Shown here in pieces: positions 1 through 9,166 of a stretch of 64,000 nucleotides of DNA; the first letter of the stretch is position 1, and each line of letters opens with the position of its first letter. The DNA comes from Nioella sp965215655 (GTDB lineage Bacteria > Pseudomonadota > Alphaproteobacteria > Rhodobacterales > Rhodobacteraceae), in the NCBI RefSeq assembly GCF_965215655.1, contig NZ_OZ244111.1, positions 1,550,001 to 1,614,000 of the forward strand, written 5' to 3'. A program made the translations under genes and the position numbers. The notes under the pieces were generated by a model, which made no database searches, was not told the DNA's origin, and saw only the letters and a program-made list of their open reading frames with translations.

Positions 1-912
1 GTCCATGACGGGCAGGGCAAGCTGACCGGGCTGCTGACGCTGAAAGACACCGAACAGGCGGTTCTGAACCCCACGGCCTGCAAGGACGAGCTTGGGCGCC
101 TTCGGGTCGCGGCGGCGACATCGGTGGGCGATTCCGGGTTCGAGCGGACCGAGGCGCTGATTGACTCCGGTGTCGACATCGTCGTGGTCGATACCGCGCA
201 TGGCCATTCCGAAGGCGTGATCGACGCGGTGAGACGCGCCAAGCGGTTGTCGAACACCGTGCAGGTCATCGCGGGCAACGTGGCGACAGGCGAGGCCACG
301 CGGGCCCTGATCGACGCGGGCGCGGATGCGGTGAAGGTCGGGATCGGGCCGGGCTCGATCTGTACCACGCGGATCGTGGCGGGCGTGGGCGTGCCGCAGC
401 TGACCGCGATCATGGATTGTGCCAAGGCTGCGGCCGAGACCGGAACACCGATCATTGCCGATGGCGGAATCAAGTATTCCGGCGATTTCGCCAAGGCCAT
501 CGCGGCGGGGGCCAATTGCGCCATGGTCGGCAGCATGATCGCGGGCACCGATGAAAGCCCCGGTGAGGTCATTCTCTATCAGGGCCGCTCGTTCAAATCC
601 TATCGCGGGATGGGCTCGCTCGGCGCCATGGCGCGCGGTTCCGCCGATCGCTATTTCCAGAAGGACGCGGCCAGTGACAAGCTGGTGCCCGAGGGGATCG
701 AGGGGCAGGTGCCCTACAAAGGGTCCGCCAGCGCGGTTGTGCATCAGCTGGTGGGCGGCCTGCGGGCGGCCATGGGCTATACCGGATCTGCCACGGTGGA
801 CGAGATGCGGGGGGGCTGCAACTTCGTGCGGATCACCGGCGCTGGGCTGAAGGAAAGCCATGTGCATGACGTCCAGATCACACGTGAAAGCCCGAATTAT
901 CGTTTTGGATGA
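1..912 (+). CDS. guaB: IMP dehydrogenase, C-terminal part (5' end outside window)
   Basis: Catalyses the NAD-dependent oxidation of IMP to XMP, the committed step of GMP synthesis, in the cytoplasm. The frame is open from base 1, so the gene starts upstream of the window. Visible are the end of the CBS region (GLLTLKDTEQA), the barrel with VDTAHGHSEG, the catalytic cysteine loop GPGSICTTRIVAGVGVPQ, the IMP-binding IADGGIKYSGD and GSMIAGTDESPGE segments, and the flap with YRGMGSLGAM. The C-terminus (HVHDVQITRESPNYRFG) is normal for the family. rsmB follows after 31 bp on the same strand and may be cotranscribed. Certain as to family. Confidence 0.96.
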   Translation, partial: VHDGQGKLTGLLTLKDTEQAVLNPTACKDELGRLRVAAATSVGDSGFERTEALIDSGVDIVVVDTAHGHSEGVIDAVRRAKRLSNTVQVIAGNVATGEATRALIDAGADAVKVGIGPGSICTTRIVAGVGVPQLTAIMDCAKAAAETGTPIIADGGIKYSGDFAKAIAAGANCAMVGSMIAGTDESPGEVILYQGRSFKSYRGMGSLGAMARGSADRYFQKDAASDKLVPEGIEGQVPYKGSASAVVHQLVGGLRAAMGYTGSATVDEMRGGCNFVRITGAGLKESHVHDVQITRESPNYRFG

Positions 913-943
913 TGGTTTTGCGCGCTGATCTTGAGGTGGTTTC

Positions 944-2098
944 GTGACCCCCGCAGCGCGGGTTGCCGCCGCGATCGAGGTGCTGGATCGCTGGCTGGAC
1001 GGCGTGCCGGCCGAAAAGGCCCTGACCGGGTGGGCACGCGGGGCGCGCTATGCCGGGTCCAAGGACCGGGCGGCCGTTCGCGACCATGTCTACGATGTCT
1101 TGCGCCGCAAGGGTGCGTGCGAGGTGCTTGGCGGTGTAGATGGGCGCGGGCTGATGCTGGGGCTGTTGCGGTTACAGGGTGTGGACCCCGTGACGGTTTT
1201 CACCGGCGAGGGGCACGCCCCGGTCCCGCTGTGTGACGCTGAACAGCACGGTCCGGATGCGTCCCCCGATATCTGGCGCGATGTTCCTGACTGGTTGCAT
1301 CAGCCCCTGCGGGAAAGTCTTGGCGCACACGCTGCGGATGTCGTTGGCACCTTACAGGCACGCGCGCCGCTCTACCTGCGGGTCAATGCCCGGAAAGCTT
1401 CGGTTAACCAAGCTCAGGAACGCCTTCTAGAGGACGTAATTAAAACGGAAGCCTGTCAGGTTGAGATGGCTTTGAGAGTCACGGATGGCGATCGTCGCTT
1501 GCGGCAATCCTCCGCCTATCTGGATGGGCTGGTCGAGATTCAGGATCTCTCGGTTCAAATGGCATGCGCGGCTGTGGACTGGCCGCAGAGGGGCAAGGTT
1601 CTGGACTATTGTGCCGGAGGCGGTGGTAAGGCGCTGGCCATCGCGGCGGTGTCAGATGCGCAGGTCCTTGTCCATGACGCCTTTCCCGCCCGAATGTCAG
1701 ATATTCCCGCGCGCGCGGCGCGGGCGGGTGTGACGCTGACGACAATATCTCGCCCGGAAGACCGCGAACCCTATGATCTGGTGCTCTGCGACGTGCCCTG
1801 TTCCGGGTCCGGTACATGGCGGCGGGATCCGGAAGCCAAATGGCGGCTGACCCCGGAGAGACTGGCGGAACTTGGGCAGGTGCAGCGCCGGATTGTCAAG
1901 CAGGCACAAGCACTTGTCAGGCCCGGGGGACGCCTTGTCTACATGACCTGTTCGTTGCTCGATGCGGAAAATCAGGCTGTGGTGGACGCTGCCCTGTCAG
2001 CGCCGGAATGGAACGTGCTGACCACTGCCCGATTCCTGCCCCCCGAGGCATCCGACGGCTTTTTCCTCGCGGTCTTGCGCCGAAATGGCAACGGCTGA
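944..2098 (+). CDS. rsmB: RsmB-family 16S rRNA (cytosine-C5) methyltransferase
   Basis: SAM-dependent methyltransferase of the NOP2/Sun family, expected to methylate a cytosine in 16S rRNA. 384 residues from a GTG start, somewhat shorter than the about 430 of E. coli RsmB. The N-terminal 130 residues form the NusB-like RNA-binding part. The Rossmann domain shows the SAM motif VLDYCAGGGGKALA, motif IV DVPCSGSGTWRRDP (Cys286, product release) and motif VI MTCSLLDAENQ (Cys336, catalytic nucleophile by family analogy). A patch at about 1390-1500 is AT-richer with rare codons (ATT AAA, TTA-type) than the rest. RsmB is the best fit; another Sun-family specificity cannot be excluded. Confidence 0.88.
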   Translation: MTPAARVAAAIEVLDRWLDGVPAEKALTGWARGARYAGSKDRAAVRDHVYDVLRRKGACEVLGGVDGRGLMLGLLRLQGVDPVTVFTGEGHAPVPLCDAEQHGPDASPDIWRDVPDWLHQPLRESLGAHAADVVGTLQARAPLYLRVNARKASVNQAQERLLEDVIKTEACQVEMALRVTDGDRRLRQSSAYLDGLVEIQDLSVQMACAAVDWPQRGKVLDYCAGGGGKALAIAAVSDAQVLVHDAFPARMSDIPARAARAGVTLTTISRPEDREPYDLVLCDVPCSGSGTWRRDPEAKWRLTPERLAELGQVQRRIVKQAQALVRPGGRLVYMTCSLLDAENQAVVDAALSAPEWNVLTTARFLPPEASDGFFLAVLRRNGNG

Positions 2099-2111
2099 AA
2101 CCGTGCGGATC

Positions 2112-2126
2112 TTAATCCGAAATTAA
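2112..2126 (+). promoter_or_regulatory. CtrA-type binding site upstream of cckA
   Basis: TTAATCCGAAATTAA is an exact TTAA-N7-TTAA, the full-site consensus of the alphaproteobacterial cell-cycle regulator CtrA, and is followed by C as in the extended consensus. It ends 46 bp before the cckA start codon. CckA is the kinase that feeds phosphate to CtrA through ChpT, so the site suggests feedback. Position and match are seen; binding is inferred. Confidence 0.6.
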
Positions 2127-2172
2127 CACATTTCTGTCCTGATGGTCCCGGAATGGAAGCTGGAGGATCAGG

Positions 2173-4476
2173 GTGGCGGAGCAGTCGGTCGTGTCGCGCA
2201 GGCGAAACCTGTTGCCAAGGGGCGGTGCCACCTGGGCATTGATCCTGCTGGCCCTGGCCTGTTTGCCTGTGGCCTATCTTGCGGAGTCTGTCCTGGCGCG
2301 CGTTGCAGGGCTTGCCGCGGCGGCGTCGATCACGGCGACGGCATTCCTGCTGACGCTCGGACAATTCCGCCGTGCGCGCGCCGATGAAACGGCCATGCGC
2401 AATGCCATCTCGGTGGCCGCAGAAGATCCCGTTGCGGTGTTCTGTACCGATTCCCACGGCGCCATCCTGTTTCAGAATCCCGCCGCCTGCGACCGGTTCG
2501 GCCCGCGCGACGGACAGCCCATGTCGCGCGCCCTTGCCGGGCTGGTGCCCAATGCCTCGGCTGTGGCCTTCCGGCAGGAAACCGCCCTGATGCGCGATCG
2601 GTCCTGCCGCGAAACCGTTGTGACGCGGCGCGGTGCGGTGCAGGTGACGGCGTTTCGCGTGGGCACCGGAACGCTCTGGCGTCTGGAGGAAATCGTGGAC
2701 CACCATCATCGCCATCCCGGCGGTACCAGCCTGCCGATGATGGTGGTCAGTCGCAGCGACACGATCCTGTCGATGAACGAAGCGATGCGCGAGACGCTTG
2801 GCGACCGGAAAAAGGCGCTTTCGGATGTGTTCGAAGCCCTGCCGGTCAAGACCGGCCAAAGGGTACGTCTGCGCGGGGCGGAGGATTGGATCGAGGTTCT
2901 GGTGATAGAGCTTCAGGCCGGGGACGGGCGCCGGGAAATCTATGTGCTGCCGGTCGATCTGCTGCCGCTGGAAGACAGCGTCGCCGCGCGGGCCTTCGGT
3001 GCGCTTCCCGTGGCGCTGGTCCACATTGCCGGGGACGGGCGCATTCTGGCTGCCAACCCCCGCGCTCAGTCGTTGATGGCCTGCCACCCCGATGGCACGA
3101 CGAATCTCGCCGATGTGGTCGAAGGTCTGGGGAGGCCGATTCATGACTGGCTGAGCGATGTGCTGGAGGAGCGCATCCCCTCGCGGCCCGAAATGGTGCG
3201 GGCGAAGATGCGAGAGGATGATTGCTTCGTGCAGATCACCCTTGGCCGCATTGCCGGAGAGGGCGAGGCCACGCTTCTGGGTGTTCTGCACGATGCGACG
3301 GCGCTCAAATCGATGGAACAGCAATTCGTGCAAAGCCAGAAGATGCAGGCCGTGGGCGAACTCGCAGGCGGTGTCGCTCATGATTTCAATAACTTGCTGA
3401 CTGCAATAACGGGCCATTGCGATCTGCTGATGCTGCGCCACGACCAAGGTGATCCCGACTATGCGGATCTTGTCCAGATCAACCAGAACGCCAACCGTGC
3501 CGCCAGTCTCGTTGGCCAGTTGCTGGCTTTCTCGCGCAAGCAGACCATGCGGCCAGAGGTGCTGGACCTGCGGGAAACCATGCCCGATCTGACCCATTTG
3601 CTGAACCGGCTGGTGGGCGAGAAGATCAAGCTGGACCTGACCCACGATCCGAATCTCCTGCCGATCCGCGCGGATCGCCGACAGCTTGATCAGGTCATCA
3701 TGAACCTCGTCGTGAATGCGCGCGACGCCATGCCGGAGGGCGGCACGATCCGCGTCGAAACACGCGTCACCACCCTGCAAGACGCGCTGCGCCGCGACCG
3801 GGCAGAGGTGGCACCCGGTCAATATGTGACGATCCATGTGCGCGATGAAGGCACGGGGATACCGCCCGATCAGATCGCGCGCATTTTTGAGCCCTTTTTC
3901 ACCACCAAGCGCGCGGGAGAGGGGACCGGGCTGGGGCTTTCGATGGTGTATGGGATCGTCAAGCAGTCGGGTGGCTATGTGTTTGTCGACAGCATAGTGG
4001 GAGAAGGCTCCGAATTCGTGATCTATTTCCCCGTACATGATCGAAACGAGCCTGTCGCCCCGGATGGCGAAGCCACCCGAGAACTCCCGTCCCGGCTCGT
4101 GGATCTGCCCCGTGATGCGGTGGTGCTGCTGGTCGAGGACGAGGCCTCGGTCCGGGCCTTCGCCTCGCGGGCGCTGCGGATGCGCGGGTTCACCGTGATT
4201 GAGGCTGAAAACGCAGAGGAAGCTTTGGAGACACTCGCGGATAGCAGCCTCGACGTGGATGTCTTCGTCACCGATGTGATCATGCCGGGCATGGACGGCC
4301 CGACATGGGTGCGCGAGGCGCTGAAGGATCGTCCCGATGTCAAGGTCGTCTTCGTGTCAGGCTACGCCGAGGACGCGGTGGAACAGACCGAGGCGAAGGT
4401 CCCCAATTCGGTCTTTCTGGCCAAACCTTTTACCTTGTCGGACCTGACCTCCACAGTGCAGCGGCAACTGCATTAG
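2173..4476 (+). CDS. cckA: Hybrid histidine kinase CckA
   Basis: Membrane hybrid kinase of the CckA-ChpT-CtrA phosphorelay (motility, gene-transfer-agent and cell-cycle control in this order of bacteria). 767 residues from GTG; preceded by a CtrA box. Two hydrophobic segments lie at about residues 18-60 with almost no periplasmic loop. PAS-like regions follow (about 75-390). The dimerisation box GVAHDFNNLLTAITGH carries the phosphoacceptor His403. The ATPase domain has the N box (MNLVVNARDAMPEGG) and G boxes (DEGTGIPPDQ, GEGTGLGLSMVYG). The C-terminal receiver (about 650-767) has the phosphoacceptor Asp701 in FVTDVIMPGMDGP and the switch lysine in LAKPF. Slightly longer than Caulobacter CckA, same architecture. 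Confidence 0.93.
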   Translation: MAEQSVVSRRRNLLPRGGATWALILLALACLPVAYLAESVLARVAGLAAAASITATAFLLTLGQFRRARADETAMRNAISVAAEDPVAVFCTDSHGAILFQNPAACDRFGPRDGQPMSRALAGLVPNASAVAFRQETALMRDRSCRETVVTRRGAVQVTAFRVGTGTLWRLEEIVDHHHRHPGGTSLPMMVVSRSDTILSMNEAMRETLGDRKKALSDVFEALPVKTGQRVRLRGAEDWIEVLVIELQAGDGRREIYVLPVDLLPLEDSVAARAFGALPVALVHIAGDGRILAANPRAQSLMACHPDGTTNLADVVEGLGRPIHDWLSDVLEERIPSRPEMVRAKMREDDCFVQITLGRIAGEGEATLLGVLHDATALKSMEQQFVQSQKMQAVGELAGGVAHDFNNLLTAITGHCDLLMLRHDQGDPDYADLVQINQNANRAASLVGQLLAFSRKQTMRPEVLDLRETMPDLTHLLNRLVGEKIKLDLTHDPNLLPIRADRRQLDQVIMNLVVNARDAMPEGGTIRVETRVTTLQDALRRDRAEVAPGQYVTIHVRDEGTGIPPDQIARIFEPFFTTKRAGEGTGLGLSMVYGIVKQSGGYVFVDSIVGEGSEFVIYFPVHDRNEPVAPDGEATRELPSRLVDLPRDAVVLLVEDEASVRAFASRALRMRGFTVIEAENAEEALETLADSSLDVDVFVTDVIMPGMDGPTWVREALKDRPDVKVVFVSGYAEDAVEQTEAKVPNSVFLAKPFTLSDLTSTVQRQLH

Positions 4477-5075
4477 CCCTGCCCAGAAAGACTGTCCCAC
4501 AAGGCAAATTCAGCCGCGGCTTCTCGCATCAGGCGGTTCCGCATCGCGTCCGAGAGCTCAACAGGCCTCTTGGGGGACATGTTGGCCCGCGACATGTCCA
4601 GCGACGTGTCCAGCCGGTCTTCCATGAAACGGACCAGATTCGCGATGCAATCGTATCGGAAGAGCCGGTCGACGGAGAGTTTGCCCTGACCGTCGGAGAG
4701 AAAATTGGCCTGCGATCCGACCTCGGCATAGGCAGGTTTGTCGTCGCGCAACCAGGCCTCGACGAATGCGTCGAAGCTGAGCCCGGCGGTGGAGTTCGGC
4801 TTGCCGTCCAGTTGCGGGCGGGACCGGTACCTGTACCAGCTTCCAAGCCAGTCAACCGGCTCTCGCATCACGGCCACCAGCTCCATCGGGCGCTTGCCAC
4901 GCTGTTCGAAAAAGCCCGACAGGCGGTTCCGGTATCCCTGCGCCGAGACATGTTTCTGGCCCGGCGGATCGAGAATCGCCGCGCTGGCGTGGGGCAACAA
5001 GGCCTGTTCTAGCGCCGTTGTGCCCGTCTTGGGGACCGCCAGAAGAACGATTCTCTGCTTCCAGAACACCAGCAT
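4473..5075 (-). CDS. Sulfotransferase-like protein
   Basis: 200-residue protein of the PAPS-dependent sulfotransferase fold. The 5'-phosphosulfate loop is seen as AVPKTGTTALEQAL near residue 15, and the 3'-phosphate-binding region as VMREPVDWLGSWYRYR around residue 90. Shorter than classical sulfotransferases (about 250-300) but similar to short bacterial ones. The substrate cannot be told; a polysaccharide or lipid is possible. Its end overlaps the 3' end of cckA by 4 bp in convergent orientation, and it is divergent from recA. The longer in-phase start is the only reasonable one. Confidence 0.72.
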   Translation of the reverse strand: MLVFWKQRIVLLAVPKTGTTALEQALLPHASAAILDPPGQKHVSAQGYRNRLSGFFEQRGKRPMELVAVMREPVDWLGSWYRYRSRPQLDGKPNSTAGLSFDAFVEAWLRDDKPAYAEVGSQANFLSDGQGKLSVDRLFRYDCIANLVRFMEDRLDTSLDMSRANMSPKRPVELSDAMRNRLMREAAAEFALWDSLSGQG

Positions 5076-5181
5076 CCGTTTGAAACTCCACTTATTTCGT
5101 CACTTTAAACCCTTTCTTAATCCTTCACGGAAAAACTGGGTACGACAAGTTTTTACTTGAAATGTTCGCGTTTTGATCTCA

Positions 5182-5207
5182 GAACGGGTTGAGAACAAGA
5201 GGCGAAC
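5182..5207 (+). promoter_or_regulatory. LexA (SOS) operator with three phased half-sites, recA
   Basis: The half-site GAAC occurs at 5182, 5193 and 5204, each separated by exactly 7 bases, so two overlapping copies of GAAC-N7-GAAC are present. This is the reverse complement of GTTC-N7-GTTC, the known alphaproteobacterial LexA operator. A weaker GTTC-N7-GATC lies just upstream at 5164. The array ends directly before an in-frame ATG at 5208, which argues that the true start of recA is the downstream ATG at 5259. Confidence 0.85.
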
Positions 5208-5258
5208 ATGAGCATCATTGCCGCGGAGCAAGCGGTATGGAATAAGGAGCCGAACAAC

Positions 5259-6326
5259 ATGGCAATGGCAAACCTTCTCGACATGACCGATCGTAAATCC
5301 GCAGACAAGCAGAAGGCGCTCGACAGTGCGCTGGCCCAGATCGAACGTCAGTTCGGCAAGGGCTCCATCATGAAACTCGGCGCCGACAATCCGGTGGCGG
5401 AGATCGAGGCGACCTCGACCGGGTCGCTCGGGCTCGACATCGCACTCGGCATTGGCGGCTTGCCCAAGGGTCGCATCATCGAGATCTACGGGCCTGAAAG
5501 CTCCGGCAAGACAACGCTGACGCTGCATTGTATCGCGGAAGAGCAGAAGAAGGGCGGCGTGTGCGCCTTTGTCGATGCGGAACATGCGCTTGACCCGCTA
5601 TACGCGAAAAAGCTGGGTGTCGATCTGGACGAGTTGCTGATCTCGCAGCCCGACACCGGCGAACAGGCACTGGAGATCGTGGATACGCTGGTGCGCTCCG
5701 GTGCGGTGACCATGGTCGTGGTCGATTCAGTCGCCGCTCTGACCCCGAAATCCGAACTGGAAGGCGACATGGGCGACAGCTCGGTCGGCGTCCACGCCCG
5801 CCTGATGAGCCAGGCGATGCGCAAGCTGACCGGCTCGATCAGCCGGACGCGATGCACGGTGGTGTTCATCAACCAGATCCGCATGAAAATCGGCGTCATG
5901 TTCGGCAGCCCGGAAACCACAACCGGCGGCAATGCGCTGAAATTCTACAGCTCCGTCCGCCTGGACATTCGCCGGATTGGGTCCATCAAGGACCGCGACG
6001 AGGTGGTAGGAAATGCCACCCGCGTCAAGGTTGTGAAGAACAAGGTCGCTCCGCCCTTCAAGCAGGTGGAGTTTGACATCATGTATGGCGAAGGCATCTC
6101 CAAGACCGGCGAATTGCTGGATCTGGGCGTCAAGGCCGGCGTGGTGGAAAAATCCGGCAGCTGGTATTCCTACGGCGATGAACGGATCGGGCAGGGCAGA
6201 GAGAACGCAAAGACATTCCTGAAGGAAAACGCGTCGGTCGCAATGTCCATCGAAGACAAGATCCGCGCCGCCCACGGGCTGGATTTCCACATGGCCGAGG
6301 GTGACGAGGACATGGTCGAGGAGTGA
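5259..6326 (+). CDS. recA: Recombinase A
   Basis: ATP-dependent strand-exchange protein and LexA coprotease. 355 residues from ATG 5259, chosen because AAGGAG lies 9 bases upstream and because the alternative in-frame ATG at 5208 would abut the LexA operator. Landmarks are the N-terminal KALDSALAQIERQFGKGS, Walker A GPESSGKTT, VVVDSVAAL (Walker B), the L1/L2 DNA-binding loops (SQAMRKLTGSIS; FINQIRMKIGVMFGSPETTTGG) and the acidic C-terminal tail (EGDEDMVEE). Length and motifs are standard. Expected to be SOS-induced through the phased GAAC operator and ended by the hairpin at 6349. Confidence 0.97.
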   Translation: MAMANLLDMTDRKSADKQKALDSALAQIERQFGKGSIMKLGADNPVAEIEATSTGSLGLDIALGIGGLPKGRIIEIYGPESSGKTTLTLHCIAEEQKKGGVCAFVDAEHALDPLYAKKLGVDLDELLISQPDTGEQALEIVDTLVRSGAVTMVVVDSVAALTPKSELEGDMGDSSVGVHARLMSQAMRKLTGSISRTRCTVVFINQIRMKIGVMFGSPETTTGGNALKFYSSVRLDIRRIGSIKDRDEVVGNATRVKVVKNKVAPPFKQVEFDIMYGEGISKTGELLDLGVKAGVVEKSGSWYSYGDERIGQGRENAKTFLKENASVAMSIEDKIRAAHGLDFHMAEGDEDMVEE

Positions 6327-6348
6327 TCTCCCGGCGGAAGTATGACAG

Positions 6349-6376
6349 GGGCGGCCCGGCAGGAGCCGCCCTTTTT
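6349..6376 (+). terminator. Rho-independent terminator after recA
   Basis: Perfect 7-bp GC stem (GGGCGGC / GCCGCCC) with a 9-nt loop followed directly by five T. It lies 22 bp after the recA stop codon. Confidence 0.85.
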
Positions 6377-6484
6377 CATGGGCACCCCGCTCCGAGACCG
6401 TTTTGCCCTGTGGACAGCGTCGCGGGTGGGGTTTACATGCCGTAAGACCTGCAAAACCGCCTGCCGAGAAGGGGCCCTGCCACG

Positions 6485-9163
6485 ATGGCCAGCCTGAACG
6501 ACATCCGCTCCACCTTCCTGAACTACTTCGCCCGCAACGGCCATGAAATCGTCGACAGCTCTCCGCTGGTGCCGCGCAACGATCCGACGCTCATGTTCAC
6601 CAATTCGGGCATGGTCCAGTTCAAGAACCTCTTCACCGGGGTCGAACATCGCGACTACAACCGCGCGACGACATCGCAGAAATGCGTGCGGGCCGGCGGC
6701 AAACATAACGACCTCGACAATGTGGGCTATACCGCGCGCCATCACACGTTCTTCGAAATGCTGGGAAATTTCAGCTTTGGGGATTATTTCAAGGATGAGG
6801 CGATCCATTTCGCCTGGGAACTGATCACACGCGATTTCGGCATCCCGAAAGACAAGCTGTATACCACAGTTTATCATACCGATGACGAGGCGTTCGAGAT
6901 CTGGAAGAAGGTGGGCGTGCCCGAGGATCGGATCATCCGTATCGCGACCTCCGACAATTTCTGGCAGATGGGCCCGACCGGCCCCTGCGGCCCCTGCACC
7001 GAGATTTTCTACGATCATGGCGACCATATCTGGGGCGGCCCTCCGGGCAGCCCGGAGGAAGACGGCGACCGGTTCATCGAGATCTGGAACATCGTGTTCA
7101 TGCAGAACGAGCAGTTCGAGGACGGCTCGATGCGCGCGCTCGACATGCAGTCGATCGACACCGGCATGGGGCTGGAACGGATCGGCGCGCTGTTGCAGGG
7201 CAGCCATGACAACTACGACACGGACCTGTTCAAGGCGCTGATCGAGGCCTCGGCTCATGCCACCAGCGTCGATCCCTACGGCGATAAGAACGTCCATCAT
7301 CGGGTGATCGCGGACCATCTGCGCTCGACCTCCTTCCTGATTGCCGATGGTGTGATGCCCTCGAACGAGGGCCGCGGCTATGTGCTGCGCCGGATCATGC
7401 GGCGCGCCATGCGTCATGCGCACCTGTTGGGAGCGGCCGATCCGCTGATGCATCGGCTGGTGCCGTCGCTGGTCAGCCAGATGGGCCAGCACTACCCGGA
7501 ACTGACGCGCGCGCAGGCCCTGATCGAGGAAACCCTGAAGCTGGAGGAAACCCGGTTCCGCCAGACGCTGGATCGCGGCCTGAAGCTGCTGGACGAGGAA
7601 ATGACCGATCTGCCCGACGGGGCGGAGCTGCCGGGCCGGACCGCGTTCAAGCTCTATGACACCTATGGTTTTCCGCTCGACCTGACACAGGATGCGCTGC
7701 GCGAGAAGGGCCGGGCGGTGGACACGGCAGGCTTCGATGTGGCAATGGAAGAGCAGAAAGCCAAGGCCCGTGCCGCGTGGTCGGGCTCTGGCGAGGCGGC
7801 TGACAATGCCGTCTGGTTCGACATCGCCGACGGCAAGGGTGCGACGGATTTCCTGGGCTATGACACGGAAAAGGCCGAAGGCCAGGTCATCGCGCTGATC
7901 GTCGATGGTGCCCGCGTCGAGGGGATTGCGCAGGATGGCGAAGGCTGGGTCGTTGTGAACCAGACCCCGTTCTACGGTGAATCCGGCGGCCAGGTGGGCG
8001 ATACCGGCGTGATCCGGCGGCTGGAAGACCGCGATGAGGTGGCGCTGGTCGAGGACACGCGCAAATTCGCGGATGGCAAGATCACGGCCCACAAGGTCAC
8101 GATGGAGCGCGGTGAGATGAAGCTGGGCGACCCGGTGGAACTAGAGGTTGACCACAGCCGTCGCAGCACGATCCGGGCCAATCACTCTGCCACGCACCTG
8201 CTGCACGAAGCGTTGCGCCGGGCGCTTGGCGATCATGTGGCACAGCGCGGGTCGCTGAATGCGCCCGACCGGCTGCGCTTCGATTTCAGCCATTCCAAGG
8301 GGCTGACGCTGGAGGAACTCAAGCAGGTCGAGGAGGAGGTGAACGCCTTCATCCGCCAGAATACCCCCGTCGAGACCCGGATCATGACGCCCGATGATGC
8401 ACGCGGCCTCGGGGCTCAAGCGCTGTTTGGCGAGAAATACGGCGATGAGGTACGCGTGGTGTCCATGGGCAAGCTGGCCGGGTCTGGCAAGGGCATGGAT
8501 GGCGAGACCTATTCGCTGGAACTCTGCGGTGGCACCCATGTGCGCCAGACCGGTGATATCGGTGTGTTCGTGGCGCTCGGCGACAGTGCCTCCAGCGCCG
8601 GGGTGCGCCGGATCGAGGCGCTGACCGGGGCAGCGGCCTTCGACTACCTGTCGGCGCAGGATCACCGGCTGGCCGCGGTCGCGGGCCTGTTGAAGGCGCA
8701 GCCGGGCGATGTGGCCGAGCGGGTTCAGGCCCTGATGGCCGAACGCCGGTCGCTGGAAAACGAGGTGGCGCAGCTGCGCAAGCAATTGGCGATGGCTGGC
8801 GGCGGCGGCGGCGCGGCCCCGGCGGATCGCGATGTGAACGGCATCACCTTCCTGGCGCAGGTGCTGGAAGGGGTGACCGGCAAGGACTTGCCGGGCCTGA
8901 TTGACGAGCACAAGGCGCGTATGGGCGACGGCTCTGCGGTGCTCCTGATGGCCGATGCGGGCGGCAAGGTGGCCGTGGCAGCGGGGGTCAGCGATGACCT
9001 GACAGGCCGGGTGTCTGCCGTCGATCTGCTGAAGGCGGCGGTCGTCGAACTGGGCGGCAAGGGCGGCGGCGGCCGGCCCGACATGGCCCAGGGTGGCGGC
9101 AAGGATATCGGCGGGGCCGAGGCGGCCATCGCGGCGGCGGAAACAGTTTTGAAGGGAGTTTGA
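6485..9163 (+). CDS. alaS: Alanyl-tRNA synthetase
   Basis: Charges tRNA-Ala. 892 residues, normal length. Begins with the class II catalytic domain (SLNDIRSTFLNYFARNGHEIVDSSPLVPRNDPTLMFTNSGM), with motif 2 around RAGGKHNDLDNVG and the GMGLER-type motif 3 region. The editing domain carries the zinc ligands NHSATHLLHEALR and CGGTHVRQTGDIG. A Gly-rich linker (GGGGGAAPADRD) precedes the C-Ala domain, which ends in the usual glycine-rich GGKGGGGRPDMAQGGG. A DUF1330 gene follows 3 bp later, probably translationally coupled. Confidence 0.97.
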   Translation: MASLNDIRSTFLNYFARNGHEIVDSSPLVPRNDPTLMFTNSGMVQFKNLFTGVEHRDYNRATTSQKCVRAGGKHNDLDNVGYTARHHTFFEMLGNFSFGDYFKDEAIHFAWELITRDFGIPKDKLYTTVYHTDDEAFEIWKKVGVPEDRIIRIATSDNFWQMGPTGPCGPCTEIFYDHGDHIWGGPPGSPEEDGDRFIEIWNIVFMQNEQFEDGSMRALDMQSIDTGMGLERIGALLQGSHDNYDTDLFKALIEASAHATSVDPYGDKNVHHRVIADHLRSTSFLIADGVMPSNEGRGYVLRRIMRRAMRHAHLLGAADPLMHRLVPSLVSQMGQHYPELTRAQALIEETLKLEETRFRQTLDRGLKLLDEEMTDLPDGAELPGRTAFKLYDTYGFPLDLTQDALREKGRAVDTAGFDVAMEEQKAKARAAWSGSGEAADNAVWFDIADGKGATDFLGYDTEKAEGQVIALIVDGARVEGIAQDGEGWVVVNQTPFYGESGGQVGDTGVIRRLEDRDEVALVEDTRKFADGKITAHKVTMERGEMKLGDPVELEVDHSRRSTIRANHSATHLLHEALRRALGDHVAQRGSLNAPDRLRFDFSHSKGLTLEELKQVEEEVNAFIRQNTPVETRIMTPDDARGLGAQALFGEKYGDEVRVVSMGKLAGSGKGMDGETYSLELCGGTHVRQTGDIGVFVALGDSASSAGVRRIEALTGAAAFDYLSAQDHRLAAVAGLLKAQPGDVAERVQALMAERRSLENEVAQLRKQLAMAGGGGGAAPADRDVNGITFLAQVLEGVTGKDLPGLIDEHKARMGDGSAVLLMADAGGKVAVAAGVSDDLTGRVSAVDLLKAAVVELGGKGGGGRPDMAQGGGKDIGGAEAAIAAAETVLKGV

Positions 9164-9166
9164 GCC

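Noticed and set aside
1972..4038. 688-codon minus-strand open frame
   Set aside because: Antisense to cckA, which has all kinase and receiver motifs.
5105..5120. TTAA-N8-TTAA near the sulfotransferase start
   Set aside because: Spacing is 8, not 7, so it is not a CtrA full site.
5208..5258. Longer N-terminus for RecA from ATG 5208
   Set aside because: It directly follows the LexA array and lacks room for an SD; ATG 5259 has a good SD and gives the usual RecA start.
6170..8092. 640-codon minus-strand open frame
   Set aside because: Antisense to recA and alaS.
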